Assembly: GCA_025360965.1 (NCBI GenBank)
Contig: JANYBC010000077.1
Location: forward strand, 1-55,039
Direction of reading: 5' to 3'
DNA from: Anaeromyxobacter sp.
GTDB taxonomy: Bacteria; Myxococcota; Myxococcia; Myxococcales; Anaeromyxobacteraceae
DNA: 55,039 nucleotides
In this document: in pieces, positions 8,200 to 16,136 of the stretch
Position numbering within the stretch: position 1 is the first letter of the stretch
Layout: the number at the start of each line of letters is the position of its first letter
The notes under the pieces: generated by a model
The model's database searches: none
Told to the model about the DNA's origin: nothing
Seen by the model: only the letters and a program-made list of their open reading frames with translations
Translations under genes and position numbers: made by a program

Positions 8200-9006
8200 C
8201 TATGGTAGCACCAGCAGGGCCTTGCTCAGGTCGTATCGGAAGTCCCCCGGCTCGGCGACAGGGACCGGATCGGCCGGGAGCCGCAGCCGCGCCAGCATCC
8301 GGTTGTAGCCGCGATCCATCAGCGTCCGCAGGTGGACGGCGTCGTAGAGGTTGTATTCGCAGAGGATCCTGAGCGCGGCGGCGTCGCCGGCGAGGTGGGC
8401 CTGCCAGAGCCGGATGGCGTCGAGCCCGGTCAGTCCGGCGATCTGTGGCGGCCGGCGCAGCCCCTCGGCCAGCTCCAGCGCCTTCAGGCCCCCGGCGTGG
8501 CCGAGCCGGCGCCAGAGGTGGCAGAGGTCGACGTGGGCCAGCGGCGGCGTCCAGCGCGGGAAGCGGCGGCGCAGCACCGGCAGGTCGAAGGCCTGCCCGT
8601 TGAAGGTGCCGATCAGCTTCCAGCCGGCCGCCAGCTCCTCGAAGGTGTCGAGATCCCGCCCGGCCAGCAGGACCCGTGGCCCGGTCCGGTCGAGCAGGCC
8701 GATGGCGGTGATCCGGTCGGTCCCGTCGGTCTCGATGTCGAGGAAGCAGGCCTCCCCGGCGAAGGCGGCGTAGAGCCGCCAGCGCTCGGCCCGCGGCAGC
8801 ATCCGCGCCAGCGCCTCGGCGTCACGCGCCGCCAGAGCCTCGCGCGCCCGGGCCACCGCCTCGCGCAGCCGCGCCGCCACCTTCAAGCCGACCGCCGGGA
8901 GCGCCCCCGCCGGCAGGTCGTCCCAGCAGCGCACCCCGGCGTCCCAGAGCCTCGACTCCAGCCAGGCGCCGACCCCGGGCGTGATCCGGAAGGAGGAGCG
9001 GATCAC
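8200..9006 (-). CDS. RNase H-fold exonuclease, YprB-like
   Basis: The product has 268 residues. An N-terminal helical segment with a helix-hairpin-helix look (GVGAWLESRLWDAGV) precedes a DEDD-type exonuclease domain with CFLDIETDG (about residue 89), the NGQAFDLP motif, HVDLCHLWRR and the terminal YNLYDAVHL. These correspond to the acidic residues that bind two metal ions in the YprB/RNase_H_2 family. The GTG start at 9006 overlaps the helicase stop (GTGA), so the two are translationally coupled. Pairing with an SF1 helicase suggests a nuclease-helicase pair in DNA or RNA processing. The substrate is unknown. Confidence 0.85.
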   Translation of the reverse strand: MIRSSFRITPGVGAWLESRLWDAGVRCWDDLPAGALPAVGLKVAARLREAVARAREALAARDAEALARMLPRAERWRLYAAFAGEACFLDIETDGTDRITAIGLLDRTGPRVLLAGRDLDTFEELAAGWKLIGTFNGQAFDLPVLRRRFPRWTPPLAHVDLCHLWRRLGHAGGLKALELAEGLRRPPQIAGLTGLDAIRLWQAHLAGDAAALRILCEYNLYDAVHLRTLMDRGYNRMLARLRLPADPVPVAEPGDFRYDLSKALLVLP

Positions 9007-10904
9007 GGCTCGGCCTCCACCGGCTGGCGGTCCCAGGCGCTGCGCCAGGCCCCGGTCGCCTGGGCGTGGCGCAGGAACCGCTCGTAGAAGGGGTGGCAGG
9101 CCACGGTGGCGCCGTCGCCGACCACCACCAGCTTCTTGCGGGCCCGGGTCAGGGCCACGTTCATGCGCCGCACGTCGGCGAGGAAGCCGACCTCGCCCTC
9201 GGCGTTGGCGCGCACCAGGCTCACCACCACCGCCTCCTTCTCGCGCCCCTGGAAGCCGTCGACGGTGTCGACCTCCAGCCCCTCGTCGACCCGGGCCTGG
9301 AGCAGTGCCCGCAGCCGCTGCACCTGCCCGTCGTAGGGGGAGATGACCGCCACCTCGGCCGGGGCCACGCCCAGCGCCAGCACCCGCTCCACCTCGGCCA
9401 CCACCAGGAGCGCCTCGCCCGCGTTCTCGCGGCTCTCCGAGCCCTCCGGCGTCGCCTCCTCGAAGCCGCGGCCGCTGGTGTCGATCACCTCGAGCGGGGC
9501 GTCGTCGAGCGCCCAGTGCGCCACCGCCGGGTGGGCCCGCAGCGCGCCGTCGTAGAGCGCCTCGGAGGGGAAGCGCATGATCGCCTCGTTCATGCGGTGC
9601 TGCTCGATGAGCGTCACCTTGATGGCGTCGCCGTGCAGCGCCACCAGCCGCTCGAAGAGCGAGACCCCGAGGCCGCCCGCCTGCGCCGCCGCCGAGAGCA
9701 CGGTGGGGGGAAGCTGCAGGTGGTCGCCGGCCAGCACCGCCCGGTCGGCGCGCAGCAGCGCCAGCCAGGCGGCCGGCTCCACCGCCTGGGTCGCCTCGTC
9801 GATGACCGCCAGCCCGAAGCGCCGCCCGGAGAGCGCCCGCCCCTCCAGGCCGGTGAGCGTGGCCAGCACCACCGGCGCCCGGTCGAGCACCTCGGCCTGG
9901 GCGCGGGCCGCGAGGGCGCGGGCCTCGCCGAGCAGCGAGCGGGCGTCGCGCTCGGCGACCCGCGCCTCCGAGAACCGCCCCGGGCCGCGCCGCTGCCTGC
10001 GGCGGGAGGCGGAGCGGCGCAGGTCGAGGGCCTCGGCCACCAGCCCAGCGGCGATGCGGGAGCGCTCGTGGGCCGCGGTGCGGGCCTCCAGGGTGTGACC
10101 GAGCAGCGACTCGAGCACGCGGGCCGGGTGGCCGACGCGGACCCCGTCGAGGCCAGCGCCGATGAGCCGCTCCAGCAGGTTGTCGACGGCGAGGTTGGAG
10201 GGGGCGCAGGCCAGGACCCGCTCACCGCGCGCCACCGCCCGGCGGATCACCTCGACCAGCACGGTGGTCTTGCCGGTGCCGGGCGGCCCGTGGACCAGGG
10301 CGAGATCGTCGGCCCGGTCGGCGAGGTCGAGCGCCGCCTGCTGCCGTGCATTGAACTCGGCGCGCGGGGGATGGTCGAGCCCGACCGCCAGCGCCGGCCC
10401 GCGCGGCCGGCTCGAGAAGCGCGGCGCGGCGCCGGTCAGCAGGGGCCGCCAGCGCTTCCCCTCCTCGCCCGCCATGCGCCTGAGCCCGCCGGTGAGCCGC
10501 TCCCAGGTGACCGGCGACGGCTCCAGCTCCAGCACCACCCGGCCGTCCACCGCCCAGTCGGGCGGCGGCTCGTCGAAGGCGACGGCGACGCGGCTGCGGC
10601 TGCGCCGCGCCACAACGCCGCTCGGCTCGTCGTCGCGCGGCTCCTTTCGCAGCCGCACCGTCACCAGCGCGCCGACGCCGAGGCGCGCCCCCGTCAGCTC
10701 GCGCCCGCGCTGCTCGTAGGTGACCAGCGGCCGCCCCGAGAGGCTCCCCTCCTCGACCGCCTCGACGTCGGCGATGGCGAGGCCGCGGGCCTCGCGCTCC
10801 TTCAAGGTCAGCCTGGCGCGTGCGTCGGCCAGCCGCGCCCGCTCCTCCTCGCGCTCGGAGTCGAGCAGGCGCCTCAGCAGCTCGCAGTGATCCTCGAACT
10901 CCAC
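9003..10904 (-). CDS. UPF1/IGHMBP2-like superfamily 1 helicase
   Basis: The product has 633 residues with the full SF1 motif series: Walker A GPPGTGKTTV near residue 205, motif Ia CAPSNLAVDN, Walker B IDEATQA, GDHLQLPP, EQHRMN, VDGFQGREKEAVVVS and the terminal NVALTRARKKLVVVGD. The order and wording match the SF1B IGHMBP2/UPF1 group, which unwinds DNA or RNA 5'-3'. A beta-barrel-like N-terminal part (about 60-150) and an acidic/basic coiled start precede the motor. The GTG start at 10904 follows a good GAGGTGAG ribosome site. It heads a three-gene unit with the exonuclease and the DUF2807 lipoprotein, and is divergent from the phosphate genes across 145 bases. Confidence 0.9.
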   Translation of the reverse strand: MEFEDHCELLRRLLDSEREEERARLADARARLTLKEREARGLAIADVEAVEEGSLSGRPLVTYEQRGRELTGARLGVGALVTVRLRKEPRDDEPSGVVARRSRSRVAVAFDEPPPDWAVDGRVVLELEPSPVTWERLTGGLRRMAGEEGKRWRPLLTGAAPRFSSRPRGPALAVGLDHPPRAEFNARQQAALDLADRADDLALVHGPPGTGKTTVLVEVIRRAVARGERVLACAPSNLAVDNLLERLIGAGLDGVRVGHPARVLESLLGHTLEARTAAHERSRIAAGLVAEALDLRRSASRRRQRRGPGRFSEARVAERDARSLLGEARALAARAQAEVLDRAPVVLATLTGLEGRALSGRRFGLAVIDEATQAVEPAAWLALLRADRAVLAGDHLQLPPTVLSAAAQAGGLGVSLFERLVALHGDAIKVTLIEQHRMNEAIMRFPSEALYDGALRAHPAVAHWALDDAPLEVIDTSGRGFEEATPEGSESRENAGEALLVVAEVERVLALGVAPAEVAVISPYDGQVQRLRALLQARVDEGLEVDTVDGFQGREKEAVVVSLVRANAEGEVGFLADVRRMNVALTRARKKLVVVGDGATVACHPFYERFLRHAQATGAWRSAWDRQPVEAEP

Positions 10905-11049
10905 GGGCTCACCTCATACGCCGCCGCGGGGGCGGACGCCCTTGATTTACGCTCCGCCTGGGCTGTGCCCCGCGCCCGCCCGGCTGGCCGTTCGGCGTGG
11001 TACCTTCGCCCGCGTCGCATGGCTCCTTTCGCCCGCACCAGGAGAACAG

Positions 11050-11679
11050 ATGCTCCAGCGCTTGATGCCGAAGTCGGATGACTTCTTCTCGGATTTCGAG
11101 GCCCAGGCCGCCGCCGTGGTCGAGGGCGCCGTGCTGCTCAAGGACCTGCTCGACGACTTCACGAACGTGCCGGCCAAGTGCCAGGCCATCAAGGACGTCG
11201 AGCACCGCGCCGACGACATCACCCACCGGGCCTTCGAGCGGCTCCACACCCAGTTCATCACCCCGTTCGACCGCTCCGAGATCCACCGCATCCTCTCGCG
11301 CATCGACGACGTGCTCGATCTCGCCGACGCGGCCGCCGAGCGGCTCGGCCTCTACGACATCGACACCGTCCTCCCCGAGTCGCGCGAGCTCTGCGCGGTG
11401 CTGGTGGAGCAGACCCGCAAGATGGAGGAGGCGGTGCGGGGGCTGCGGAACATGAAGAAGGACCCGCAGACCATCCTGGCCGCCTGCCAGGAGATGAACA
11501 AGCTGGAGAACCAGGCCGACACGCTCACCCGCAAGACCATGGCCAAGCTCTTCAAGCGCGGCAACGACCCGCTCACGGTCCTGAAGTGGAAGGAGATCAT
11601 CGATCTCATCGAGGACGCCACCGACCGGGCCGAGGACGTCGCCAACGTGATCGAGGGCGTGGTCCTCGAGCACGCCTAG
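11050..11679 (+). CDS. DUF47/PhoU-like regulator of phosphate transport
   Basis: The start is the ATG at 11050 with AGGAGA just upstream, giving 209 residues. The product is an all-helical PhoU-like protein: repeated acidic/hydrophobic helices with DVEHRADDIT and KLENQADTLTRK, the metal-binding ExxxD-type motifs of the DUF47 family. These proteins are encoded next to PiT permeases and are thought to modulate them. Here the PiT gene starts 21 bases downstream on the same strand. It is cytoplasmic, with no signal or membrane segment. An in-frame upstream start at 10942 lacks a ribosome site and would add an atypical Arg-rich extension, so it was rejected. Confidence 0.9.
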   Translation: MLQRLMPKSDDFFSDFEAQAAAVVEGAVLLKDLLDDFTNVPAKCQAIKDVEHRADDITHRAFERLHTQFITPFDRSEIHRILSRIDDVLDLADAAAERLGLYDIDTVLPESRELCAVLVEQTRKMEEAVRGLRNMKKDPQTILAACQEMNKLENQADTLTRKTMAKLFKRGNDPLTVLKWKEIIDLIEDATDRAEDVANVIEGVVLEHA

Positions 11680-11700
11680 GGCGCTGCCCGGGCCCTTGCC

Positions 11701-12744
11701 ATGCTGCTCTACGCCGTCGTCGCCGGGCTGATCCTCGTCGCCCTCGCCTTCGACTTCATCAACGGCTTCCACGACGCCGCCAACTCGATCGCGACGGTGG
11801 TCTCGACGCGGGTGCTGACGCCGCTGATGGCGGTCGCCTGGGCCGCCTTCTTCAACTTCATCGCCGCGGCGCCGGTGCTCTGGGGGGTGGAGCTCAAGGT
11901 GGCCAACACCATGGGCAAGGGCGTCATCCACTTCGAGATGCTGAAGGCCATGGGGACCACCATGGTCCTGGTGGTGATCTTCGCGTCGCTGGTGGGCGCC
12001 ATCGTCTGGAACCTGCTCACCTGGTACTGGGGGCTGCCCTCCTCCTCGTCGCACGCGCTGGCCGGCGGCATGATCGGCGCCACCCTGCCGGCGCTCGGCC
12101 CCTCCGGCCTGATCGGCTCGGGCATCCTCAAGATCTCGATGTTCATCGTGCTCTCGCCGCTGATCGGCATGGTGCTCGGCATCACCATGATGGTGGGCAC
12201 CACCTGGATGGTGCGGAAGTTCACGCCGGCCAAGGTCGACCGGTGGTTCCGCAAGCTGCAACTGGTCTCGGCCGCCATCTTCTCTTACAGCCACGGCACC
12301 AACGACGCCCAGAAGGTCATGGGCATCATCGCCATCATCCTCTTCGGGACCGTGCTGCAGGGCCAGGAGTTCCACATCCCGCTCTGGGTGGTGCTCTCCT
12401 GCCACGCCGCCATCGGCCTCGGCACCTTCTTCGGCGGCTGGCGCATCGTCAAGACCATGGGGACCGGCCTCACCAAGCTGCAGCCCATCGGCGGCTTCTG
12501 CGCCGAGACCGGCGGCGGCGTCACCATCCTGGCCCTGGCGCACTGGGGTATCCCGGTCTCGACCACCCACACCATCACCGGGGCCATCGTCGGGGTCGGC
12601 GCCACCCGGGGCTCCCGGGCGGTCCGCTGGGGGGTGGCCGGACGCATCATCTGGGCGTGGATCTTCACGATTCCGGCCTCGGCGGCCGTGGCCGCCATCA
12701 CCTACGGCCTGACCCGGCTTGCGGTCGGCGCCCTGGGCGGCTAG
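11701..12744 (+). CDS. pit: Low-affinity inorganic phosphate transporter, PiT family
   Basis: This 347-residue polytopic membrane protein has the two duplicated PiT signatures, FINGFHDAANSIATVVSTR near the N-terminus and SHGTNDAQKVMGI in the second half, each followed by further helices (for example SSSSHALAGGMIG and STTHTITGAIVGVGATRG). PiT permeases import phosphate, often as a metal-phosphate complex with protons or sodium. The length is typical of the short prokaryotic form. It follows the DUF47 gene by 21 bases, the standard PhoU-like/PiT pair. There is no visible Pho box upstream. The ECF sigma gene begins 42 bases downstream, and I see no reason to link its function to phosphate. Confidence 0.93.
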   Translation: MLLYAVVAGLILVALAFDFINGFHDAANSIATVVSTRVLTPLMAVAWAAFFNFIAAAPVLWGVELKVANTMGKGVIHFEMLKAMGTTMVLVVIFASLVGAIVWNLLTWYWGLPSSSSHALAGGMIGATLPALGPSGLIGSGILKISMFIVLSPLIGMVLGITMMVGTTWMVRKFTPAKVDRWFRKLQLVSAAIFSYSHGTNDAQKVMGIIAIILFGTVLQGQEFHIPLWVVLSCHAAIGLGTFFGGWRIVKTMGTGLTKLQPIGGFCAETGGGVTILALAHWGIPVSTTHTITGAIVGVGATRGSRAVRWGVAGRIIWAWIFTIPASAAVAAITYGLTRLAVGALGG

Positions 12745-12786
12745 GCGACCGCAACTTCCTGCCGTGGGGCGTGTTCTGGGGGGTGG

Positions 12787-13380
12787 ATGAGCCAGGACGA
12801 CGACGCCGCGCTGCTGGTGGCCTTCCAGCGCGGCGACGAGGCGGCGTTCCGGCTCCTCTACGAGAGGAACGCCCGGTCGATGATCGCCTTCTGCCATCGC
12901 TTCGTGAGGGACGCCGCCCGCGCCGAGGAGCTGGCGCAGGACGTCTTCGTGAAGCTCTACCGGATGGCGGGGCGCTACCGGCCCGAGGCTCGCTTCAAGA
13001 CCTTCCTCTACCGGGTGGCCACCAACCACTGCCTCAACGAGGTGCGCCGCGCCGAGTTCACGGCGCGCGCCAGCGGCCCGGTCGGCGACGACCAGGCCCC
13101 CGACCTCGACGCCCTGCCGTCAAGCGCCGCCGATCCGCACGACGAGGCGGTGGCCCGATCCCTGGAGCAGGCGGTGCTGGCGCTGCTCGGGTCGCTGCCG
13201 GAGAAGCAGCGGGCGGCGTTCGTGCTCTGCCGCTTCGAGGGGCTGAGCTACGATGAGATCGCCGAGACGCTGGAGACCAGCGTGTCGGCCGTGAAGTCCC
13301 TGATCCACCGGGCCACCGTCAGCGCCGCCGCGGCGCTGGCGCCCTTCGGGCCCGGCGGTGGTGAGGAGGTGCGGTCATGA
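12787..13380 (+). CDS. ECF-family RNA polymerase sigma factor
   Basis: The product has 197 residues. Region 2 covers about 25-95 (SMIAFCHRFVRDAARAEELA, QDVFVKLYR, FKTFLYRVATNHCLNEVRR) and region 4 about 130-185 (LPEKQRAAFVLCRFEGLSY, DEIAETLETSVSAVKSLIHR). Regions 1 and 3 are absent, as in ECF sigma factors. The stop overlaps the start of a zinc-finger anti-sigma gene (ATGA at 13377-13380), which identifies its likely inhibitor. It heads a five-gene coupled unit. The ATG is preceded by a G-rich stretch (GGGGGGTGG) that may serve as a weak ribosome site. The signal it responds to is unknown. Confidence 0.9.
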   Translation: MSQDDDAALLVAFQRGDEAAFRLLYERNARSMIAFCHRFVRDAARAEELAQDVFVKLYRMAGRYRPEARFKTFLYRVATNHCLNEVRRAEFTARASGPVGDDQAPDLDALPSSAADPHDEAVARSLEQAVLALLGSLPEKQRAAFVLCRFEGLSYDEIAETLETSVSAVKSLIHRATVSAAAALAPFGPGGGEEVRS

Positions 13381-13847
13381 GGCACGTGGTCGACGAGCTC
13401 ACGGCGCTGAACGACGGCGCCCTCGACCCGGCGGCGCGCCGGGCGGTCGAGGCCCACCTGGCCGGCTGCGACCCCTGCCGCGCCGAGCAGCGGCGGCTCT
13501 CCGGCGCCCTCGCCGCCCTGGCCCGGCTTTCGGCCGCGCCCGCGCCCTCCCCGTACTTCTCGGCCCGGCTGGCGGCGCGCCTGGCCGGTGAGCCACCCCG
13601 CAGCCTCGTCGGGCGGCTGGCGGCCTGGCGCTGGCGGCTGGCGCTCCCGGCCGGCGGGCTGGCCGCGGCGGCCCTGGCCGGGGTGCTGGTGATCAGGCAG
13701 CAGCGCGGGCTGGAGCTGGCGGCGGCCGCGCAGCTCGACCTGCTGCAGGAGTACGAGACCATCGCCTCGGTCGGCGACGTCGAGACCGCCGAGGACGCGG
13801 CGCTGATCGCCTCGCTCGACAGCTTCGAGCGCGAGGGGGCGCGATGA
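13377..13847 (+). CDS. Zinc-finger anti-sigma factor
   Basis: The product has 156 residues. The N-terminus carries a zf-HC2 anti-sigma motif: VEAHLAGCDPC supplies His-x3-Cys-x2-Cys near residues 25-33. A hydrophobic segment at about 80-100 (LALPAGGLAAAALAGVLVI) would anchor it in the inner membrane, leaving a C-terminal periplasmic domain of about 50 residues with an acidic end (SVGDVETAEDAALIASLDS). This arrangement suits a membrane anti-sigma factor that holds the sigma encoded directly upstream. Start and stop both overlap neighbours by 4 bases, so stoichiometric synthesis is likely. Confidence 0.87.
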   Translation: MRHVVDELTALNDGALDPAARRAVEAHLAGCDPCRAEQRRLSGALAALARLSAAPAPSPYFSARLAARLAGEPPRSLVGRLAAWRWRLALPAGGLAAAALAGVLVIRQQRGLELAAAAQLDLLQEYETIASVGDVETAEDAALIASLDSFEREGAR

Positions 13848-14347
13848 CCCGGCTGCTCTCCGCCCTGGCCCTGGCGCTGGCGCTGCTCTCGGCGCCGGCC
13901 CTCGCCGACGAGACCGCCCCGCCGGCCGGCGACACGGCCGCGGCCCGCGAGCGCTGGGAGAAGCTCACCCCCGGGCAGCGCGAGGCGCTGCGGGAGAAGT
14001 GGAAGGCCTACCAGGCCCTGCCGCCCGAGCAGCAGGCCGAGACCCGGGCCCGGCTGGCGCGGCTGCGCGAGCTGCCCCCCGAGCAGCGGGCCGAGCTGCT
14101 GAAGCGGTACCAGGCCTTCCGCCGCCTGCCCGAGCGCGAGCAGCGCGAGCTGCAGGAGCGGTTCACCCGCTTCCAGGAGATGTCGCCGGCGCGGCGCGCC
14201 CAGCTGCGCAAGGCCATGGGCGAGATCCTGCGGGCGCCGCCCAAGGAGCGGGAGCGCTACCTGGAGAACCTGCGCCGCTGGCGCGAGTTCTCGCCCGAGG
14301 AGCGGGGCCGGATGCGCGAGCGGTGGCGGGAGAAGCACGGGCCGTAG
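13844..14347 (+). CDS. Exported DUF3106 protein, Arg/Glu-rich helical
   Basis: The product has 167 residues with a cleavable leader ending ALADE near residue 22. The mature part is a series of helical repeats of about 20-25 residues, each containing a short proline turn (LTPGQREAL, LPPEQQAET, LPPEQRAEL, MSPARRAQL, FSPEERGRM). This is the DUF3106 pattern. The family is often encoded beside ECF sigma/anti-sigma pairs and recalls periplasmic stress sensors of the CpxP/Spy/RseP-accessory type in being basic, helical and repeat-based, though homology to them is not shown. It is probably a periplasmic sensor or chaperone acting on the anti-sigma factor. It overlaps genes on both sides. Confidence 0.8.
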   Translation: MTRLLSALALALALLSAPALADETAPPAGDTAAARERWEKLTPGQREALREKWKAYQALPPEQQAETRARLARLRELPPEQRAELLKRYQAFRRLPEREQRELQERFTRFQEMSPARRAQLRKAMGEILRAPPKERERYLENLRRWREFSPEERGRMRERWREKHGP

Positions 14348-15924
14348 TGCCCCGACCCGTGCGCTGGCCATCCCTCCTCTGCGCGGCGCTGGCCGCGGCG
14401 CTCCTCCCGGGCGCCGCCGCCGGCGAGGTGCGCGTCGAGGGTGGGCTGCACCTGCGCTTCACCGGGGTGCGCGACGCGCCGGCCACCGACGTGCTCTTCG
14501 ATCCGGCCGCGCGCACCTTCCTCATCGAGGACTACCTGGCCACCACCGCCGACAGCCGCTACGGCTCGACGGTGGCCGAGCTCTCCTTCGACGGCCGCCA
14601 CCTCGACGGCGCGCTCCACTGGCGGGTGGCGCTCGACACCGGCGAGCTGCGGGTGCGGAGGTTCCCGGAACTGGCGCACGTCTGCCCGTCCAGCGGCTCT
14701 CCCTCGGGGCTCGACACCTGCAACCGCAAGGACGGGCCGTCGATCGAGCTGACCAGCCTCGGCCCGTCCGAGCTGACCTCGAACGGCCGCGCCTTCAGCG
14801 ACGAGGTGCGGAAGACGCTGCTGGTGCGCGAGGCCTACGCCGCCTGGAGCTTCGGCCGCGCCGGCTTCGCCACGCTGCGCGCCGGCCGGGCGCGGTACAG
14901 CGTGGGTGAGGGACTGATCCACGACGACTACGGCACCGGGGTGGACGTGGCGCTCGACCTGGGCGCCATCGGGCCGCCCTTCGAGCTGCGCGCCGCCCTC
15001 TTCCAGCCGACCCGCGATTTCCCCCGCACCGTGGCCGGGATCGACCCGATGGCGATGGTGCGCGTCGACTGGCTCCCGTCGCTCTTCGAGCACGCCGGCC
15101 TCTTCCTGGCGGCGCACCGCGACCGGACCGGCGGCCTGGCCGAGCTGGTCCGGGGAGCCTTCATCGAGAACGGCGTGGTGAGCCTGGCCGGCCTGGCCCC
15201 CGGCTCCAAGGACTACGCCGACGCCTCCACCCGGTTGGCCCTGCAACTCGCGTCGGCGCCGATGTCCACCGCCACCATGGCCTGGGTCGGGAGCAGCGGC
15301 AGCCTCGGCACCTTCGCCGGCCAGCGGGTGCTCTGGACCGTGGCGCTGCTCCGCGGCCGCATCGACACGCTGGAGATCGCCGGCGTCCTGACCCAGGTGG
15401 ACATCCCGCTCAAGGGGTCGGCCGCCTGGCTCCGCTACCAGGTCTCGCCGGTGCCGTGGCTCTCGGTCACCCCCTGGTTCCTCTACCTCTCCGGGGACCG
15501 GCCGCCGCCGGAGAAGACGCGGCTCGGGTTGCCGGCAGGCTACGGCGCCTTCCTCGGCGTGAACCCCTACCTCACCGCCACCAACCTCTTCTTCCGCGGA
15601 GGGCTCTCCGAGGCCTTCGCGGCGCGGCAGGCGACGGCGCCGGGGGTGAACGGGCGCGGCGTCATCGCCCCGGGCCTGAACCTGGAGCTCGACGCCGGGC
15701 CCGGCGTCGACCTCGAGGCGCGGGTGGCTTGGCTGCGCGCCGAGGACGCCGGGCCGTGGGGCGGCACCGCCTACGGCACCGAGATCGACCTCTCGGCCAC
15801 CTGGGCGCCGGTCCGCTGGCTCTCGTTCGGCGCCGAGCTGGACGTGCTGTTGCCCGGCGACTTCTTCGGCGGCGGGGCGACCGTCTACAAGTCGGTGCTG
15901 GCCGTCGACCTGCGCACGCCATGA
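14347..15924 (+). CDS. Outer-membrane beta-barrel protein
   Basis: A GTG at 14347 shares its first base with the DUF3106 stop codon and gives 525 residues; the GTG at 14359 is an alternative. A signal peptide (LLCAALAAALLPGAAAGEV) leads into a long alternation of aromatic-ended strands (HWRVALDTGELRVR, YAAWSFGRAGFATLRAGRA, LSVTPWFLYLSG), ending in a strand-like C-terminus ([12 protein letters not shown]). There is no plug or TonB box. The pattern fits a porin or alginate-export-like barrel of about 16-18 strands. Two Cys at about residues 115 and 124 could be disulphide-linked in a loop. As part of the ECF operon it is presumably induced with the regulators. The substrate is unknown. Confidence 0.75.
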   Translation: MPRPVRWPSLLCAALAAALLPGAAAGEVRVEGGLHLRFTGVRDAPATDVLFDPAARTFLIEDYLATTADSRYGSTVAELSFDGRHLDGALHWRVALDTGELRVRRFPELAHVCPSSGSPSGLDTCNRKDGPSIELTSLGPSELTSNGRAFSDEVRKTLLVREAYAAWSFGRAGFATLRAGRARYSVGEGLIHDDYGTGVDVALDLGAIGPPFELRAALFQPTRDFPRTVAGIDPMAMVRVDWLPSLFEHAGLFLAAHRDRTGGLAELVRGAFIENGVVSLAGLAPGSKDYADASTRLALQLASAPMSTATMAWVGSSGSLGTFAGQRVLWTVALLRGRIDTLEIAGVLTQVDIPLKGSAAWLRYQVSPVPWLSVTPWFLYLSGDRPPPEKTRLGLPAGYGAFLGVNPYLTATNLFFRGGLSEAFAARQATAPGVNGRGVIAPGLNLELDAGPGVDLEARVAWLRAEDAGPWGGTAYGTEIDLSATWAPVRWLSFGAELDVLLPGDFFGGGATVYKSVLAVDLRTP

Positions 15925-16136
15925 CCATCCGGCTCGCCATCGCCCTCGGTGGGCTGCTGCTCGGCGCCGAGCCGCCGGCGCGGGCGCCGGAGGCGCCGAC
16001 GGTGACCGCCCCCGACGAGGAGCTGCTGCGGAACCTCGAGCTGGTGGAGCAGCTCGAGCTGCTGGAGCGGTTCGATCTGCTGGTGCCGGAGGAAGAGCCT
16101 CCTTCGCGCGAGGCTCAGCCGCCCGGCGGGCGCTGA
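15921..16136 (+). CDS. Small exported acidic leucine-rich protein
   Basis: The product has 71 residues. The ATG at 15921 overlaps the barrel gene stop (ATGA). A leader-like N-terminus ([17 protein letters not shown]) is followed by an acidic Leu-rich amphipathic helix ([19 protein letters not shown], about residues 34-52) and a Pro/Glu tail. Small proteins with this kind of repeated L-E-L-L pattern are seen at the ends of similar sigma/DUF3106 operons; I cannot name a family. Its last 22 bases overlap, tail to tail, the 3' end of the rlmN-like gene on the other strand. Confidence 0.65.
   Translation: MTIRLAIALGGLLLGAEPPARAPEAPTVTAPDEELLRNLELVEQLELLERFDLLVPEEEPPSREAQPPGGR

Noticed and set aside
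9066-11081. 671-residue rightward open frame
   Set aside because: It is antisense to the helicase gene, rich in His/Gly/Arg/Gln with no domain, an effect of third-position GC bias.
12751-12780. ECF-like promoter (GCAACTT and TCTGGG, 17 bases apart) before the first sigma gene
   Set aside because: The predicted start falls at the ATG itself, and the -35 and -10 matches are partial. Not strong enough to list.
10909-13029. 706-residue leftward open frame over the phosphate and sigma genes
   Set aside because: Low-complexity Asp/His/Gly/Arg composition, antisense to three well-identified genes.
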